Source: Planococcus plakortidis
GTDB taxonomy: Bacteria; Bacillota; Bacilli; Bacillales_A; Planococcaceae
Assembly: GCF_001687605.2 (NCBI RefSeq)
Contig: NZ_CP016539.2
Location: 3,068,501 to 3,132,500, forward strand
Length of the DNA: 64,000 nt
Direction of reading: 5' to 3'
Shown here: positions 8,167 through 17,090 of the stretch, piece after piece
Position numbering within the stretch: position 1 is the stretch's first letter
Layout of the letters: every line of letters begins with the position of its first letter
Translations under genes and position numbers: made by a program
Notes under the pieces: generated by a model
The model's database searches: none
Told to the model about the DNA's origin: nothing
The model's input: only the letters and a program-made list of their open reading frames with translations

Positions 8167-9585
8167 ATGACGGATGAAACAAAAAAGGATCTGGACTTAT
8201 TGGTAATCGGTGCTGGATCAGGCGGCTATGTGGCGGCCATACGTGCTGCACAGCTAGGGAAAAAAGTGGTGTTGGTGGATAAGGCCGAATTAGGCGGCGT
8301 TTGCTTGAACCGCGGGTGTATCCCTTCCAAAGCGCTGATCAGTGCTTCTGAACGAGTAAAACACATCCAGCATGCCGGTTCCATGGGCATCAAGGTTTCG
8401 GGTGAAGTAGTCGTAGATATGCCGGAAGTCGTGAAATGGAAGGACGGGATTGTAAATAAACTCACGAGTGGGGTCCAGACCTTGCTGAAAGGCAATGGCG
8501 TGGAAGTCATTAGCGGGGAAGCTTATTTGACAGAATCCCATCAGGTCAAAATCAAAACCGCAGACGGAGAACAGCTCTATACCTACAAAGATCTGATTCT
8601 GGCAATCGGTTCCCTGCCGACTGAACTGAAAAGCCTGCCGTTCGATCAAGAACGGATTCTCTCGTCAACAGAAGCTTTGACGCTTCAGGAAGTGCCGAAA
8701 CATCTCGTGGTGGTCGGCGGCGGGTATATCGGATTGGAACTCGGAACAGCCTATGCCAAATTCGGGGCGAAAGTGACCATCCTGGAAGGAACGGATACCA
8801 TTCTTCCAGGGACGGACTCTGCACTGACAAATGTGGTTAAACGTCACTTAAAAGATTTGGGCATCACGGTCATCACCAATACCATGGTCCAAGGCGGTGA
8901 AAATACAGGTGAAGAAGTCAATGTCCGGGTTCAGGTGGATGGCAAGGATGAGGTCATTAATGGCGATTACTGTCTGGTTTCTATCGGAAGAAAACCGAAC
9001 ACAGGAAACATCGGCTTAGAAAACATTGGCGTGGAACTTGATCAACGTGGGTTTATCAAGATAAATAACCAATGTCGAACCACAGTTGATCATGTGTACG
9101 CGATCGGCGATTGTGCAGGCGGTGACCTTCTGGCCCACAAAGCGAGTTATGAAGGCAAGATTGCGGCAGAGGTGGCAAGCGGTCAAAAAAGCGTGATTGA
9201 TTTTCAAGCGATGCCGTTTGTTATCTTCAGCGATCCGGAAGTTGCGTATACCGGATCGACCGAAAAAGCAGCAAAAGAACAGGGCTATGAGACAGTTTCC
9301 AGTCGTTTTCCGTTCCAGGCGAACGGTCGCGCTTTATCCATTTCCGATGCCGATGGTTTTGTACAGATTGTGGCTGAAAAAGAGACCAAAAGGGTGTTGG
9401 GCGTCCAGATGGTCGGACCGGAAGTATCGTCCCTTATTGCCGAAGCGGTCTTTGCCATTGAGACCGGAGCGACTGCCGAAGACCTCAGTCTGACGATTCA
9501 CGCCCACCCTACGTTACCGGAGCCATTGATGGAAACTGCGGAAGGAATCATGGGACACCCAATTCATATGCTAAACAGAAAATAA
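8167..9585 (+). CDS. Dihydrolipoamide dehydrogenase-type flavoprotein disulfide reductase
   Basis: 472 residues of the pyridine nucleotide-disulfide oxidoreductase family. It has the FAD motif GAGSGG (15-20), the redox disulfide Cys46/Cys51 in GVCLNRGCIPSK, the NAD motif GGGYIG, the second FAD motif AIGDC, and the C-terminal catalytic pair HAHPTLPE. These are E3 (LpdA) features. AAGGAGG at 8150-8156 selects the ATG at 8167. No E1 or E2 genes are nearby; the gene is alone between cadA and mer genes. It may serve metal or thiol detoxification, but the sequence itself only shows lipoamide-dehydrogenase chemistry. Confidence 0.85.
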   Translation: MTDETKKDLDLLVIGAGSGGYVAAIRAAQLGKKVVLVDKAELGGVCLNRGCIPSKALISASERVKHIQHAGSMGIKVSGEVVVDMPEVVKWKDGIVNKLTSGVQTLLKGNGVEVISGEAYLTESHQVKIKTADGEQLYTYKDLILAIGSLPTELKSLPFDQERILSSTEALTLQEVPKHLVVVGGGYIGLELGTAYAKFGAKVTILEGTDTILPGTDSALTNVVKRHLKDLGITVITNTMVQGGENTGEEVNVRVQVDGKDEVINGDYCLVSIGRKPNTGNIGLENIGVELDQRGFIKINNQCRTTVDHVYAIGDCAGGDLLAHKASYEGKIAAEVASGQKSVIDFQAMPFVIFSDPEVAYTGSTEKAAKEQGYETVSSRFPFQANGRALSISDADGFVQIVAEKETKRVLGVQMVGPEVSSLIAEAVFAIETGATAEDLSLTIHAHPTLPEPLMETAEGIMGHPIHMLNRK

Positions 9586-9608
9586 CTTATAGCGAAAACA
9601 CATCGAGG

Positions 9609-9648
9609 CCGGTCTGCACATTCATAAGCGCAGGCCGGTTTGTTTTTA
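9609..9648 (+). terminator. Terminator of the lpd-type gene
   Basis: The stem CCGGTCTGC pairs with GCAGGCCGG with one bulge, followed by TTTGTTTTTA. It lies 24 bases past the stop codon of the flavoprotein gene. Confidence 0.75.
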
Positions 9649-9768
9649 TACGAGCGTCTATGACTTTCTGAAGTGATGATAAATCGAATAGATTAGCGAG
9701 TTCTCTCTTTTTTCAAAACGGAATTATTCGGAACAAAAAATCCACTTAATTGAAAGGATGCGAACTTC

Positions 9769-10431
9769 ATGAAGATAGATAAGAACAATGCGTATATACC
9801 GGCACTCAAATACCGCTGGATGACCCGGTTCTACGATCCGTTAATTCAATGGGGGATGCAGGAAAAAAAGCTTAAAATGCATTTGGTCAATCAAGCAGCC
9901 CTTCAACCTGAGGAAGTGGTAATGGATTTGGCTTGCGGCACAGGAACCTTGGCACTCTTAATACGGCAATCACATTCTCACGTTCAAGTGATTGGAGTCG
10001 ATGCGGACCCGGAAATAGTAGCAATTGCGAAAGAAAAAATCAACAGAAATCAAACTAATGGAATTAGCTTCAAGGAAGGATTTTCTGACCGGCTTCCCTT
10101 TTCTAATAATCTGTTTCATCATGTCTTTACCAGTTTATTTATTCACCATTTAACGTTGGAGAAGAAGAAGGAAACTTTTGAGGAAGTTCGCCGGACACTC
10201 AAACCGGGCGGCCAATTCCATATTATTGATTTTGAGAAGCCGCAAAACGGTTTGATGCGTGTTGCATTCTTCCCCGTCCAGTTGTTAGACGGGTTCGAGA
10301 CCACTTCCCCTCATGTCAATGGCATTATTCCGAATCTCTTGAAAGAAACCGGATTTGCTGCAATTGAAGAGACGGGGCAATTTTCAACCGTGGTTGGCAC
10401 TTTACGGGCATACAGAGCTTTTAAGTCATAA
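9769..10431 (+). CDS. Class I SAM-dependent methyltransferase (UbiE-like)
   Basis: 220 residues with the SAM-binding motif I VMDLACGTGTLAL (about 46-58), the acidic loop GVDADPE (about 76-82), and the motif LKPGGQFHIIDFEKP (about 144-158), as in UbiE/ArsM-type Rossmann methyltransferases. The ArsM-type arsenite-binding cysteine set is not evident, with only one Cys near motif I, so arsenic methylation is not supported. The small-molecule substrate is unknown. An AAAGGA site precedes the ATG. It stands alone between the lpd-type gene and merA, and convergent to merA. Confidence 0.75.
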   Translation: MKIDKNNAYIPALKYRWMTRFYDPLIQWGMQEKKLKMHLVNQAALQPEEVVMDLACGTGTLALLIRQSHSHVQVIGVDADPEIVAIAKEKINRNQTNGISFKEGFSDRLPFSNNLFHHVFTSLFIHHLTLEKKKETFEEVRRTLKPGGQFHIIDFEKPQNGLMRVAFFPVQLLDGFETTSPHVNGIIPNLLKETGFAAIEETGQFSTVVGTLRAYRAFKS

Positions 10432-10800
10432 ATTTCTCGATATTTTTTATTAAATTCACTTCGTAATCATGAGGGCTAAAGCTTGAAATGGATATCAGAA
10501 AAGCCTTCGTAAAAGGAAACTTAAACAAATTAATAAGGAGAGAAGATGTGCTTGCAGCACCACCTCTTCTCCCCCTTTGTATTCAAGCAAATTCAGATAA
10601 ATTAATGATATGTAAACCAAAGAAACTTATTTATCCTCATGGCTCCCATAACATGATAGAGACTCTAATTAAGCAAGCACTTGCTCCAATCCAGTCATAT
10701 AATTGAACGGCTGTCGCAATGTGCTTGATTTATCCGTCTGCTTCCTAGTTGTTCAAGTGGGCTCCCTATAAACAGCTTAAATCTTCATTAATAGTCAGTT
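10432..10800. other. Intergenic region between methyltransferase and merA
   Basis: Convergent spacer without a supported gene. A 72-codon frame at 10488-10706 has no ribosome site and runs through the repeat, so I reject it. The region contains repeat copy B, whose hairpin on the minus strand could serve as a distant terminator for merA. Confidence 0.5.
10535..10618 (-). repeat. Decayed dispersed repeat, copy B
   Basis: On the minus strand it has GGTTTACATATCATTAATT, then a hairpin in which GGAGAAGA pairs with TCTTCTCC and GTGC with GCAC, followed by TTATTAATTT. It shares the leading block with copy A at 4405-4486, and the hairpin position is kept while its stem bases differ. Confidence 0.55.
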
Positions 10801-12441
10801 TTACCCGGCACAACATGACAAGTGGGAAACATCCTGGTCGAACGTTAGCGCAGCCAGCTTTACCCCTTCGGCCATGGTTAGATACGGCGCGAAGGTTTCG
10901 CTAAGATTTTCAATGGTCAAACCGAATTTTACGGCAAGCGTCACCGCATAGATGACATCTCCAGCATTTTCCGCTACGATATGCCCGCCCAGCAGCTGGC
11001 GTGTTGTCGCATCCGCCACCAACTTGAATACTCCGGTCGTTTCCCGGTTCACTTGCGCTCGCGGAACAGCCTCCAACGGCAGGACGGAAGTAAGGACGTC
11101 ATAGCCGTTTTCTTTTGCCTGTTTCTCTGTCAAGCCGACCGTGGCAACCGCCGGCGCTGTAAACGTGACGCCCGGCACAACGGCCAAATCCAGTTTTTCA
11201 CTCCGTCCACCGACCGCATTTCCTGCCGCCACTCGCCCTTGATAAGCCGCTACATAGACAAACTGAGGACCCAGTGTAACATCGCCCGCTGCATAAATCC
11301 GTTCATTGGTGGTCTTGGCATAATCATCAATCCGAATTTCTCCAAGACGTCCTGTTTCGACACCCGCCGCCTGCAGATTCAAGCTTTCCGTATTGGGCTT
11401 TCGGCCAGCTGCAATCAGCAATTGTTCGGATTCGATGATCCGCTTCTGGCCATCCACCTCGACATAAACTTTTTTCACCTCTCCATCCTGTTCAATTCGC
11501 TCGTATGTGGCACCGGTCACTAACTGAATGCCTTGCTCGGTCAAAGCTTTCGTGAGGGCTTCCGAGATTTCCGGATCATATTCCTTGAACAAACGCGAAC
11601 TTCTTTGTATCAGTGTGACTTCTGAACCGAGGTGGTGAAATAGCTGGCCCAATTCCACACCAATATAGCCGGAACCGATGACTGTCAGGCGTTTCGGCAC
11701 TTTCTTTAGCTCTAATAAGGTCGTGCTGGTCAAGTAATCCACTTCTGCCAGACCGGAAATGGCTGGCACAGCAGGAGCCGCCCCCGTCGCAATCAGAAAC
11801 CGTTTGGCAGATAGCTTCAGGCCATCCACTTCAATAGTATGTTCATCTACAAACCTGGCTTCCCCTTTGATCAACTCAAAACCGTAGTCTTCAATCAAAT
11901 CGACATATTTCTTGTTCCGGAGATCCGTCACCAATTCCTCTTTCTGTTTGACCAGCGGAGCCAAATCCACTTCATTCGCAGAGGTATGCAGCCCGATAAA
12001 CGGGTTGTTCCTGGCCAAGTGATTGATTTCTCCCGCCCGTAATAAGGTTTTGGAAGGAACACAGCCAATGTTCACACAGGTACCGCCTACCGTTCCCCGT
12101 TCGATCATCGCCACTTTCGCCCCGTGTTTCACAGCTTCGATGGCGGAAGAAAAGGCGGCTCCCCCGGAACCGATGATGATGTAGTCAAATTCGCCTTCTT
12201 CATCCGGGCGGAGTGCTTCTTGGGCTCGGACTTCTTCTGCTTCCCCTGGCTGATACTTGGCTTCAGCAATTGCTTTTTTTGCCTTTTCAACCTCCATGTT
12301 TTCCGGCAGTTCAAATAGGGCTTCTCCTTTTCGAAAATCAGCTTGAATCGCTTTTGCGCCAATCGCTTCAAGCGCGACTGCAATGTGTTCTTCGCATCCT
12401 GTGCAGGTCATCCCTTGGACATCCACTCGATACTTTTTCAT
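10801..12441 (-). CDS. merA: Mercuric reductase MerA
   Basis: 546 residues. An N-terminal HMA domain has MTCTGC (11-16). The flavoprotein core has [10 protein letters not shown] (FAD), the redox pair Cys122/Cys127 in [13 protein letters not shown], the NADPH motif GSGYIG, and the C-terminal vicinal cysteines Cys543-Cys544 (SHLSCCAG) that deliver Hg(II) to the active site. All diagnostic MerA features are present. It reduces Hg2+ to volatile Hg0 with NADPH. merR lies three bases upstream on the same strand. No merT, merP or merB is in the window, so a transporter is either missing or encoded elsewhere. Confidence 0.96.
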   Translation of the reverse strand: MKKYRVDVQGMTCTGCEEHIAVALEAIGAKAIQADFRKGEALFELPENMEVEKAKKAIAEAKYQPGEAEEVRAQEALRPDEEGEFDYIIIGSGGAAFSSAIEAVKHGAKVAMIERGTVGGTCVNIGCVPSKTLLRAGEINHLARNNPFIGLHTSANEVDLAPLVKQKEELVTDLRNKKYVDLIEDYGFELIKGEARFVDEHTIEVDGLKLSAKRFLIATGAAPAVPAISGLAEVDYLTSTTLLELKKVPKRLTVIGSGYIGVELGQLFHHLGSEVTLIQRSSRLFKEYDPEISEALTKALTEQGIQLVTGATYERIEQDGEVKKVYVEVDGQKRIIESEQLLIAAGRKPNTESLNLQAAGVETGRLGEIRIDDYAKTTNERIYAAGDVTLGPQFVYVAAYQGRVAAGNAVGGRSEKLDLAVVPGVTFTAPAVATVGLTEKQAKENGYDVLTSVLPLEAVPRAQVNRETTGVFKLVADATTRQLLGGHIVAENAGDVIYAVTLAVKFGLTIENLSETFAPYLTMAEGVKLAALTFDQDVSHLSCCAG

Positions 12442-12444
12442 GTT

Positions 12445-12846
12445 CTACTCCTCCTCCATCAATACATCAATAATCGGGCATTCATGCAGCTCTTTTTTAT
12501 CCGGACACCGGTCTTTCAACTCACTCAGCATCCGTTCCGCACGCTTTAGATCCTCAATCTGCTTTCGGACTTCCACTTCTTTTCTGGAAACAAAATCGAA
12601 CATATCTTCACAGCGCACATTGTCTTTGTCCACAACACCCAATAATTTATAAATTTCATTCAATGAAAATCCCAACTCCTGCAGCCGCCGGATAAAGCCT
12701 ACCCGTTTGACCGTTTCCTTCGAATAAATCCGATACCCCGAATTATTCCGGACCGGTTCTTGCAATAGCTCTTTTTGTTCATAGTATCGGATGGTTTCCT
12801 TATTCACTTCACATAAGGTTGCAAGTTCACTGATTCGATAGCTCAA
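12445..12846 (-). CDS. merR: Mercury-responsive regulator MerR
   Basis: 133 residues with an N-terminal MerR winged helix (RISELATLCEVNKETIRYYE) and a dimerisation helix. The three mercury ligands are at Cys79, Cys114 and Cys123 (RCED, RCPDKKEL, HECPII), the same positions as in Bacillus RC607 MerR. It bends promoter DNA to activate mer transcription when Hg2+ binds. It is the first gene of the operon, with merA three bases downstream. Its own promoter (12866-12897) carries the long-spacer operator, so it is autoregulated. Confidence 0.95.
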   Translation of the reverse strand: MSYRISELATLCEVNKETIRYYEQKELLQEPVRNNSGYRIYSKETVKRVGFIRRLQELGFSLNEIYKLLGVVDKDNVRCEDMFDFVSRKEVEVRKQIEDLKRAERMLSELKDRCPDKKELHECPIIDVLMEEE

Positions 12847-12865
12847 TTTTCTTCACCTCAGAAAA

Positions 12866-12897
12866 AGTATAAACCATGTACTTAGGTACATGGTCAA
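12866..12897 (-). promoter_or_regulatory. mer promoter and MerR operator
   Basis: On the minus strand, TTGACC (12892-12897) and TATACT (12866-12871) are separated by 20 bases, the over-long spacing typical of MerR-activated promoters. The spacer contains a perfect 9-bp dyad, ACCATGTAC with GTACATGGT (12873-12894). This directly supports Hg-dependent control of merR-merA. Confidence 0.9.
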
Positions 12898-12982
12898 ACA
12901 TCTACACTTCAATACTTTCTTTCTATATATAAAATTTCAAGTTATTAAAACTAGATTTAAAATAGTCGTTTATTAAAAATAA

Positions 12983-13108
12983 AGCGTTCGTAAAAGTACA
13001 CTTTCGCGAACACTTTGAATTGGACTAAAATGACTGAAAATAGCGTTCGTAAATATATCAAATGACTCTGCGAACGTTCGCTGATGTACAGACACTTTTA
13101 CGAACGCT
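12983..13108. mobile_element. 126-bp inverted-repeat element (resolution-site-like or MITE-like)
   Basis: Perfect 15-bp terminal inverted repeats, AGCGTTCGTAAAAGT (12983-12997) and its complement (13094-13108), bracket the element. Inside are a third copy, AGCGTTCGTAAA (13042-13053), an opposing GCGAAC (13006-13011), and a perfect 12-bp palindrome GCGAACGTTCGC (13070-13081). These form three spans of roughly 28-34 bases with GCGTTCG and CGAACGC ends, like the three subsites of a serine-resolvase res site. No resolvase or transposase gene is nearby. It lies at the border between the metal island and core-like DNA. Confidence 0.5.
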
Positions 13109-13171
13109 CTTCAGTTACAGTCAGTCAGCCCTGTCCTGACGAGCCAGCCTCAAGAATTATTTAACCAAAGA

Positions 13172-13201
13172 AAAACTGCCGGGAAGCTTCCCGGCAGTTT
13201 T
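13172..13201. terminator. Terminator of the MMPL gene
   Basis: Perfect 15-bp palindrome AAAACTGCCGGGAAG with its complement and no loop spacer. The A/T ends suit termination in both directions. It lies just after the minus-strand MMPL stop codon. Confidence 0.85.
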
Positions 13202-13209
13202 AGCTATCT

Positions 13210-15525
13210 TTAGATTGAGTTTTCCCCAGTCTTCGTGCGTATTGCCTTATCTTTTTCGTTCAATTCATGAAGCAACTTTTCTCCCTCAATATCCAAATCC
13301 GGAAGAATCTTGTCGAGCCATTTCGGCAGCCACCAGATCTTGTCGCCGAACAGTGACATGACGGCCGGGACAAAGACCATGCGGATCAAGAAGGCATCGA
13401 CAAGGATGCCGAACGCCAAGGCAAAACCGATCTGCTTGATCATGATGTCGTCCGTGAAGATGAAGCCGGAGAATACAGAAACCATGATCAATGCGGCGGC
13501 GACAACGACTTTACTTGCCGTCTTATAGCCGCTGACGATGGCCCGGTCGCCTTTTTCGCCGTGGATATAGGCTTCGCGCATCGATGATACGAGGAAGACC
13601 TGGTAATCCATGGCGAGGCCATACAGGATGCCGGTCACCATGATCGGAATAAAGCTCAGCAGCGGGCCGCCGGTGTCGATTCCGAAGAGTAAACCGAGCC
13701 AGCCCCACTGGAAGACGGCGGTGGTGGCGCCGAACGTTGCCATGATGCTCAACAGGAAGCCGGCCGTCGCCTTGATCGGGATGAGGATCGAACGGAACAC
13801 GACCAGCAAAATAAGCAGTGACAGCACGACGATAATGGCGATATAGATCGGGAACACTTCAGCGAGTTTTTCCGAGATGTCGATATTGATCGCCGTCAAG
13901 CCGGTCACGCCGATTGCCGTATTGGTGTTTTCGGTAGCTGCGGCATCTGTCCGCAAGCTTTCCACCAATTGTTTTGTCGCTTCATCGGTCGGCCCGTTTT
14001 CCGGGATGATGCTGATGATGGCGATCGTGCCATCTTCATTGAATCCGCCTGGAGATACTTCCGCTACGCCGTCCAGCTGCGAGATATTGGCGAGCAGCTG
14101 GAAATATTCCTGCGGGTTCACCGCAGCCGCGTCCTGGTCTTTCGCCACGACAAGCAGCGGGCCGTTGAACCCTTCGCCGAAGCTGTCGGAAATGAGGTCA
14201 TAACTTTGTCTCGTCGCCGTGTCTTGATTGGCGCTTTCACCGGAGGGCATGCCGAGGTTCATTTGCGCGACCGGCACTGCGAGGGTGCCGAGAACCACGA
14301 TGACCAGCAGGATCGCTGCCCATTTCATCTTCAATAAGCCGGTGATCCAAGCACCAGAAAAGCCTTGCTTGGAATCCTTGCCCGTAAGTTGCTTGTTCCT
14401 TGCTTTAGCTGAGACAATCCGTTCGCCGATCAAGCCAAGCAAGGCCGGAAGCAAGGTGAGCGCGACCAGCACATCGATCAATACGGTCAATGCGGCGACG
14501 AGCGCCATGCTGCTGAGGAACGAAATGCCAATGACGAGCAAGCCGCTGAGTGCGATGATGACAGTCAGGCCGGCAAAGAATACCGCGCTGCCTGCTGTGC
14601 CGACTGCACGGGCAGCGGCTTCTTTAGCAGGCAATTGTTGTTCGGTGATCAAGTTGCGCTGTCTGTTGACGATAAACAAGGCATAATCGATGCCGACAGC
14701 GAGGCCGATCATCAAGGCGAGAACCGGTGTCAGGCTGTTGATTTCGAACATGCTCGACAAGGCGAATGTGCCGCCAACACCGACACCGACGCCGATCAAT
14801 GCCACAACCAGCGGCAAGCCTGCGGCGATGAGTGAACCGAGCGTCACGACCAAAATAACCGCTGCGATCGCGAGCCCGATGATTTCATGCGTGCCGCCGA
14901 TCGGGATATCGACGCCTTGCAGCGCGCCTGTCGGAATGACTGTAATGGAAGAGTTGTCTTGAGCGATATTCGCGGCATCCGCGAGTTCTTCACGCTCCGC
15001 TTCACTCAAATCTTCCGCTGTTTTGGTCAGTTGGAACTGGAATAACGCGACCGTGCCGTCTTCTGAAATCTGGATGCCAGGGACCGGCATTTCTTGAACG
15101 ATGAACGGGCGGTGGTTGACTTCAGACGCTGGGAGCTGGCTCATCATCTCTTGCATTGCCTGCATCTGTGCCATTGCTTCTTCGTCTTGGATCATGTCCA
15201 TCGGATTGACGACATGATCCAAATTGTAAATTTCATTTGCGGCCATGGCTAAAGCTTGGGCATTGGCCGGATCGTCAATGGCTTCCCCTTCCGGCACTTC
15301 GAACAAATAACTTCCCTGCCCGCCGGATGCCGCCGGGTATTCTTCTGCCAATTCGTCCAATACGTCCTGTGCGGCGGTGCCGTCGATTCTTGTTTCACTG
15401 CTTGTATTCACGCCATTCGTGACGATGGCGGTGATGATGATTCCTAATATGAGCAGCCAGCTGGCAATGAAAATCCATGGCTTGCTATACGCTGTTTTTC
15501 CGATGCTGTAAAAAAATCTCGACAC
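13210..15525 (-). CDS. MMPL/RND family exporter (YdfJ-like)
   Basis: 771-residue membrane protein with the MMPL pattern: one N-terminal helix, a large external loop (about 40-190), a helix bundle, a second external loop (about 430-530), and another bundle. The transmembrane motif GIDYALFIVNRQRN near residue 280 and its partner AMDYQVFLVSSMREAY near 645 carry the conserved proton-relay acidic residues. It resembles B. subtilis YdfJ in size and order. It probably exports lipids or hydrophobic drugs. A tetR gene lies 26 bases upstream on the same strand, so the pair forms a self-regulated operon. GC content is visibly higher than in the metal island. Confidence 0.88.
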   Translation of the reverse strand: MSRFFYSIGKTAYSKPWIFIASWLLILGIIITAIVTNGVNTSSETRIDGTAAQDVLDELAEEYPAASGGQGSYLFEVPEGEAIDDPANAQALAMAANEIYNLDHVVNPMDMIQDEEAMAQMQAMQEMMSQLPASEVNHRPFIVQEMPVPGIQISEDGTVALFQFQLTKTAEDLSEAEREELADAANIAQDNSSITVIPTGALQGVDIPIGGTHEIIGLAIAAVILVVTLGSLIAAGLPLVVALIGVGVGVGGTFALSSMFEINSLTPVLALMIGLAVGIDYALFIVNRQRNLITEQQLPAKEAAARAVGTAGSAVFFAGLTVIIALSGLLVIGISFLSSMALVAALTVLIDVLVALTLLPALLGLIGERIVSAKARNKQLTGKDSKQGFSGAWITGLLKMKWAAILLVIVVLGTLAVPVAQMNLGMPSGESANQDTATRQSYDLISDSFGEGFNGPLLVVAKDQDAAAVNPQEYFQLLANISQLDGVAEVSPGGFNEDGTIAIISIIPENGPTDEATKQLVESLRTDAAATENTNTAIGVTGLTAINIDISEKLAEVFPIYIAIIVVLSLLILLVVFRSILIPIKATAGFLLSIMATFGATTAVFQWGWLGLLFGIDTGGPLLSFIPIMVTGILYGLAMDYQVFLVSSMREAYIHGEKGDRAIVSGYKTASKVVVAAALIMVSVFSGFIFTDDIMIKQIGFALAFGILVDAFLIRMVFVPAVMSLFGDKIWWLPKWLDKILPDLDIEGEKLLHELNEKDKAIRTKTGENSI

Positions 15526-15551
15526 GTGTGCAACTCCGTTCTATTGATTGA

Positions 15552-16163
15552 TTAATTAAAGCCTTTTCGCAAATGGGCAAAGACGGTATCGATGTATCGG
15601 TTGAATTCATTGTCCGTTTCACCCTGCTCCCCGTCCTCAGGCAATTTGACGGCGATGCTTTCATCCAGAACCGGCAAAATCGCCCCGAATACGGCACCAA
15701 TCAGGATATGGTAATACTCTTCCGGATAATCGCTGCCGAACGCTTCGCTGATGCCGCGTTTCGCAAAATCCTGCACTTTCATCAACGCCCCGGTGACATA
15801 GAGCTTAAGCGCCGGGTAGTCGCGCGACAGCGAAACAAGCTGGTTTAGCCGCCTGAGCTTATTGATCGTGAAACTCCCCCGGATATACAATTCGATGGTG
15901 TCTAAAGGCGTGTAATTTTCTGTGGAAAAGGCGAATTGGCCGTCTCGCTGCGAATAATCGTCCATCGTCAAGGCGTTGGCGACCGCTTCTTCCTTGCATG
16001 AAAAATAATTGGCAAAGGTCCGGCGCGAATAGCCTGCCGTCCGGACGATATCTTCCACGACAAACCCGTCCACGCCACGCTCCCACGCTAAATTAAACGC
16101 CGCTTCCGCCAAGGCCTGGCGCGTCGCTATTTTTTTCTGATCCCGCAAATTGCCATCTGGCAT
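15552..16163 (-). CDS. TetR/AcrR family transcriptional regulator
   Basis: 203 residues. The N-terminal helix-turn-helix (about 12-58) reads ATRQALAEAAFNLAWERGVDGFVVEDIVRTAGYSRRTFANYF in three conserved blocks. The C-terminal ligand domain is divergent. It is the first gene before the MMPL exporter, and its promoter overlaps a perfect palindrome (16206-16239), so it most likely represses itself and the exporter until a ligand binds. The start is chosen at the ATG behind GGGGTGATG. The ligand is unknown. Confidence 0.88.
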   Translation of the reverse strand: MPDGNLRDQKKIATRQALAEAAFNLAWERGVDGFVVEDIVRTAGYSRRTFANYFSCKEEAVANALTMDDYSQRDGQFAFSTENYTPLDTIELYIRGSFTINKLRRLNQLVSLSRDYPALKLYVTGALMKVQDFAKRGISEAFGSDYPEEYYHILIGAVFGAILPVLDESIAVKLPEDGEQGETDNEFNRYIDTVFAHLRKGFN

Positions 16164-16191
16164 CTCATCACCCCTTTTTCAATCCTTTCCT

Positions 16192-16239
16192 GTTATACCA
16201 CGAATATTGCCCAATGTGCAATTTTTCCCTTTGGGCAAT
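16192..16239 (-). promoter_or_regulatory. tetR-MMPL promoter with TetR operator
   Basis: On the minus strand, TTGCAC (16216-16221) and TATAAC (16192-16197) have an 18-base spacer. The perfect repeat ATTGCCCAA (16206-16214) and TTGGGCAAT (16231-16239) straddles the -35 box. This arrangement suits repression by the adjacent TetR protein. It may also affect the divergent S51 gene starting at 16355. Confidence 0.65.
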
Positions 16240-16354
16240 CATAAGAGAGCCGAACAGTTTTATGGGCACTTACATCGAGGCTTCCGGCGCAAGTGGTTTC
16301 ACGGGCCTGATTGGCTGTATAATGGCTATAGTCCAGTTCATTAAGGAGGCCCTT

Positions 16355-17011
16355 ATGAAAACCCATTATTATTTAGGCTGGTTTACGGATTTTTTTCCGG
16401 AGAACTTAAGCAAAGCATTAAGGGAAGATCTTACGGAACGGAAATCGCTCGTGATGGTCAGCTCGGACCCATCTGACCCTGAAGTTGATGGGGCTGTGGA
16501 GCGTTCATGGCTCAATCAGGCGGGCATTTCATTCGACGAATACCATCTTATCGATTCGAGCATAGAGCGCGAAGTGGCACATGCCTCAATCAGGGATGCC
16601 TCGGCCATTTTTCTATTGGGCGGAGATACGCTTAAGCAAAACCGGTTTTTGAAGGAGTTCAAATTGGCAGAGCCGATCAAAACGAGCGCGGCTTTGGTCA
16701 TGGGCGCGAGCGCCGGGGCGATCAATATGTCCGCTAAATGGAAATGCTCGGAACGCTTTGGGTATCCTTTGGGCATGGACACCGTGTGTGACGGGCTCGC
16801 CCTGGATCCTTTTTCTGTGCTGTCCCATTTCGATCTCGAAAACAATATGGCACTCGTCCAAGAAGAACTGTCTGCGCTGTCGGAGGAAATGGACGTGTAT
16901 GCGTCCAATAAAGACTGTGCCCTACGCACACGAGAGGGCCATCTCGACATTTTCGGGGATGTCTATGCCATGTCGCGCTCACAAGTCCGGAAAGTGGAAG
17001 AAACTTTTTAG
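16355..17011 (+). CDS. S51 (peptidase E-like) family protein
   Basis: 218 residues. The nucleophile elbow GASAGAIN has its Ser near residue 116, preceded by IFLLGGDT, as in the class I glutamine amidotransferase-like fold of S51 peptidases. Classical S51 enzymes cleave dipeptides with N-terminal Asp; this one is divergent and its substrate is unproven. AAGGAGG (16342-16348) sets the ATG at 16355; the longer upstream frame from 16214 crosses the TetR operator and is not supported. It is divergent from tetR. A second S51 protein is encoded at 24757. Confidence 0.75.
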   Translation: MKTHYYLGWFTDFFPENLSKALREDLTERKSLVMVSSDPSDPEVDGAVERSWLNQAGISFDEYHLIDSSIEREVAHASIRDASAIFLLGGDTLKQNRFLKEFKLAEPIKTSAALVMGASAGAINMSAKWKCSERFGYPLGMDTVCDGLALDPFSVLSHFDLENNMALVQEELSALSEEMDVYASNKDCALRTREGHLDIFGDVYAMSRSQVRKVEETF

Positions 17012-17038
17012 CTTCATGGCTTATCAATAGGCAAAACA

Positions 17039-17082
17039 AAAAACGTTCGGCAAACGCATTTACATGCTTGCCGAACGTTTTT
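17039..17082. terminator. Bidirectional terminator
   Basis: The 15-bp arms AAAAACGTTCGGCAA and TTGCCGAACGTTTTT are separated by 14 bases. It sits between the convergent S51 gene and the oxidoreductase gene and has A/T tracts on both sides. Confidence 0.88.
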
Positions 17083-17090
17083 CTATCGGT

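Noticed and set aside
9769..10431. Arsenite methyltransferase ArsM
   Set aside because: The SAM-binding motifs are present, but the set of conserved arsenic-binding cysteines is not seen.
10488..10706. 72-codon frame after the methyltransferase
   Set aside because: It has no ribosome site, and it runs across repeat copy B and its hairpin.
13070..13081. GCGAACGTTCGC as a LexA box
   Set aside because: It lacks the four-base gap between GAAC and GTTC and belongs to a larger inverted-repeat element with related half sites.
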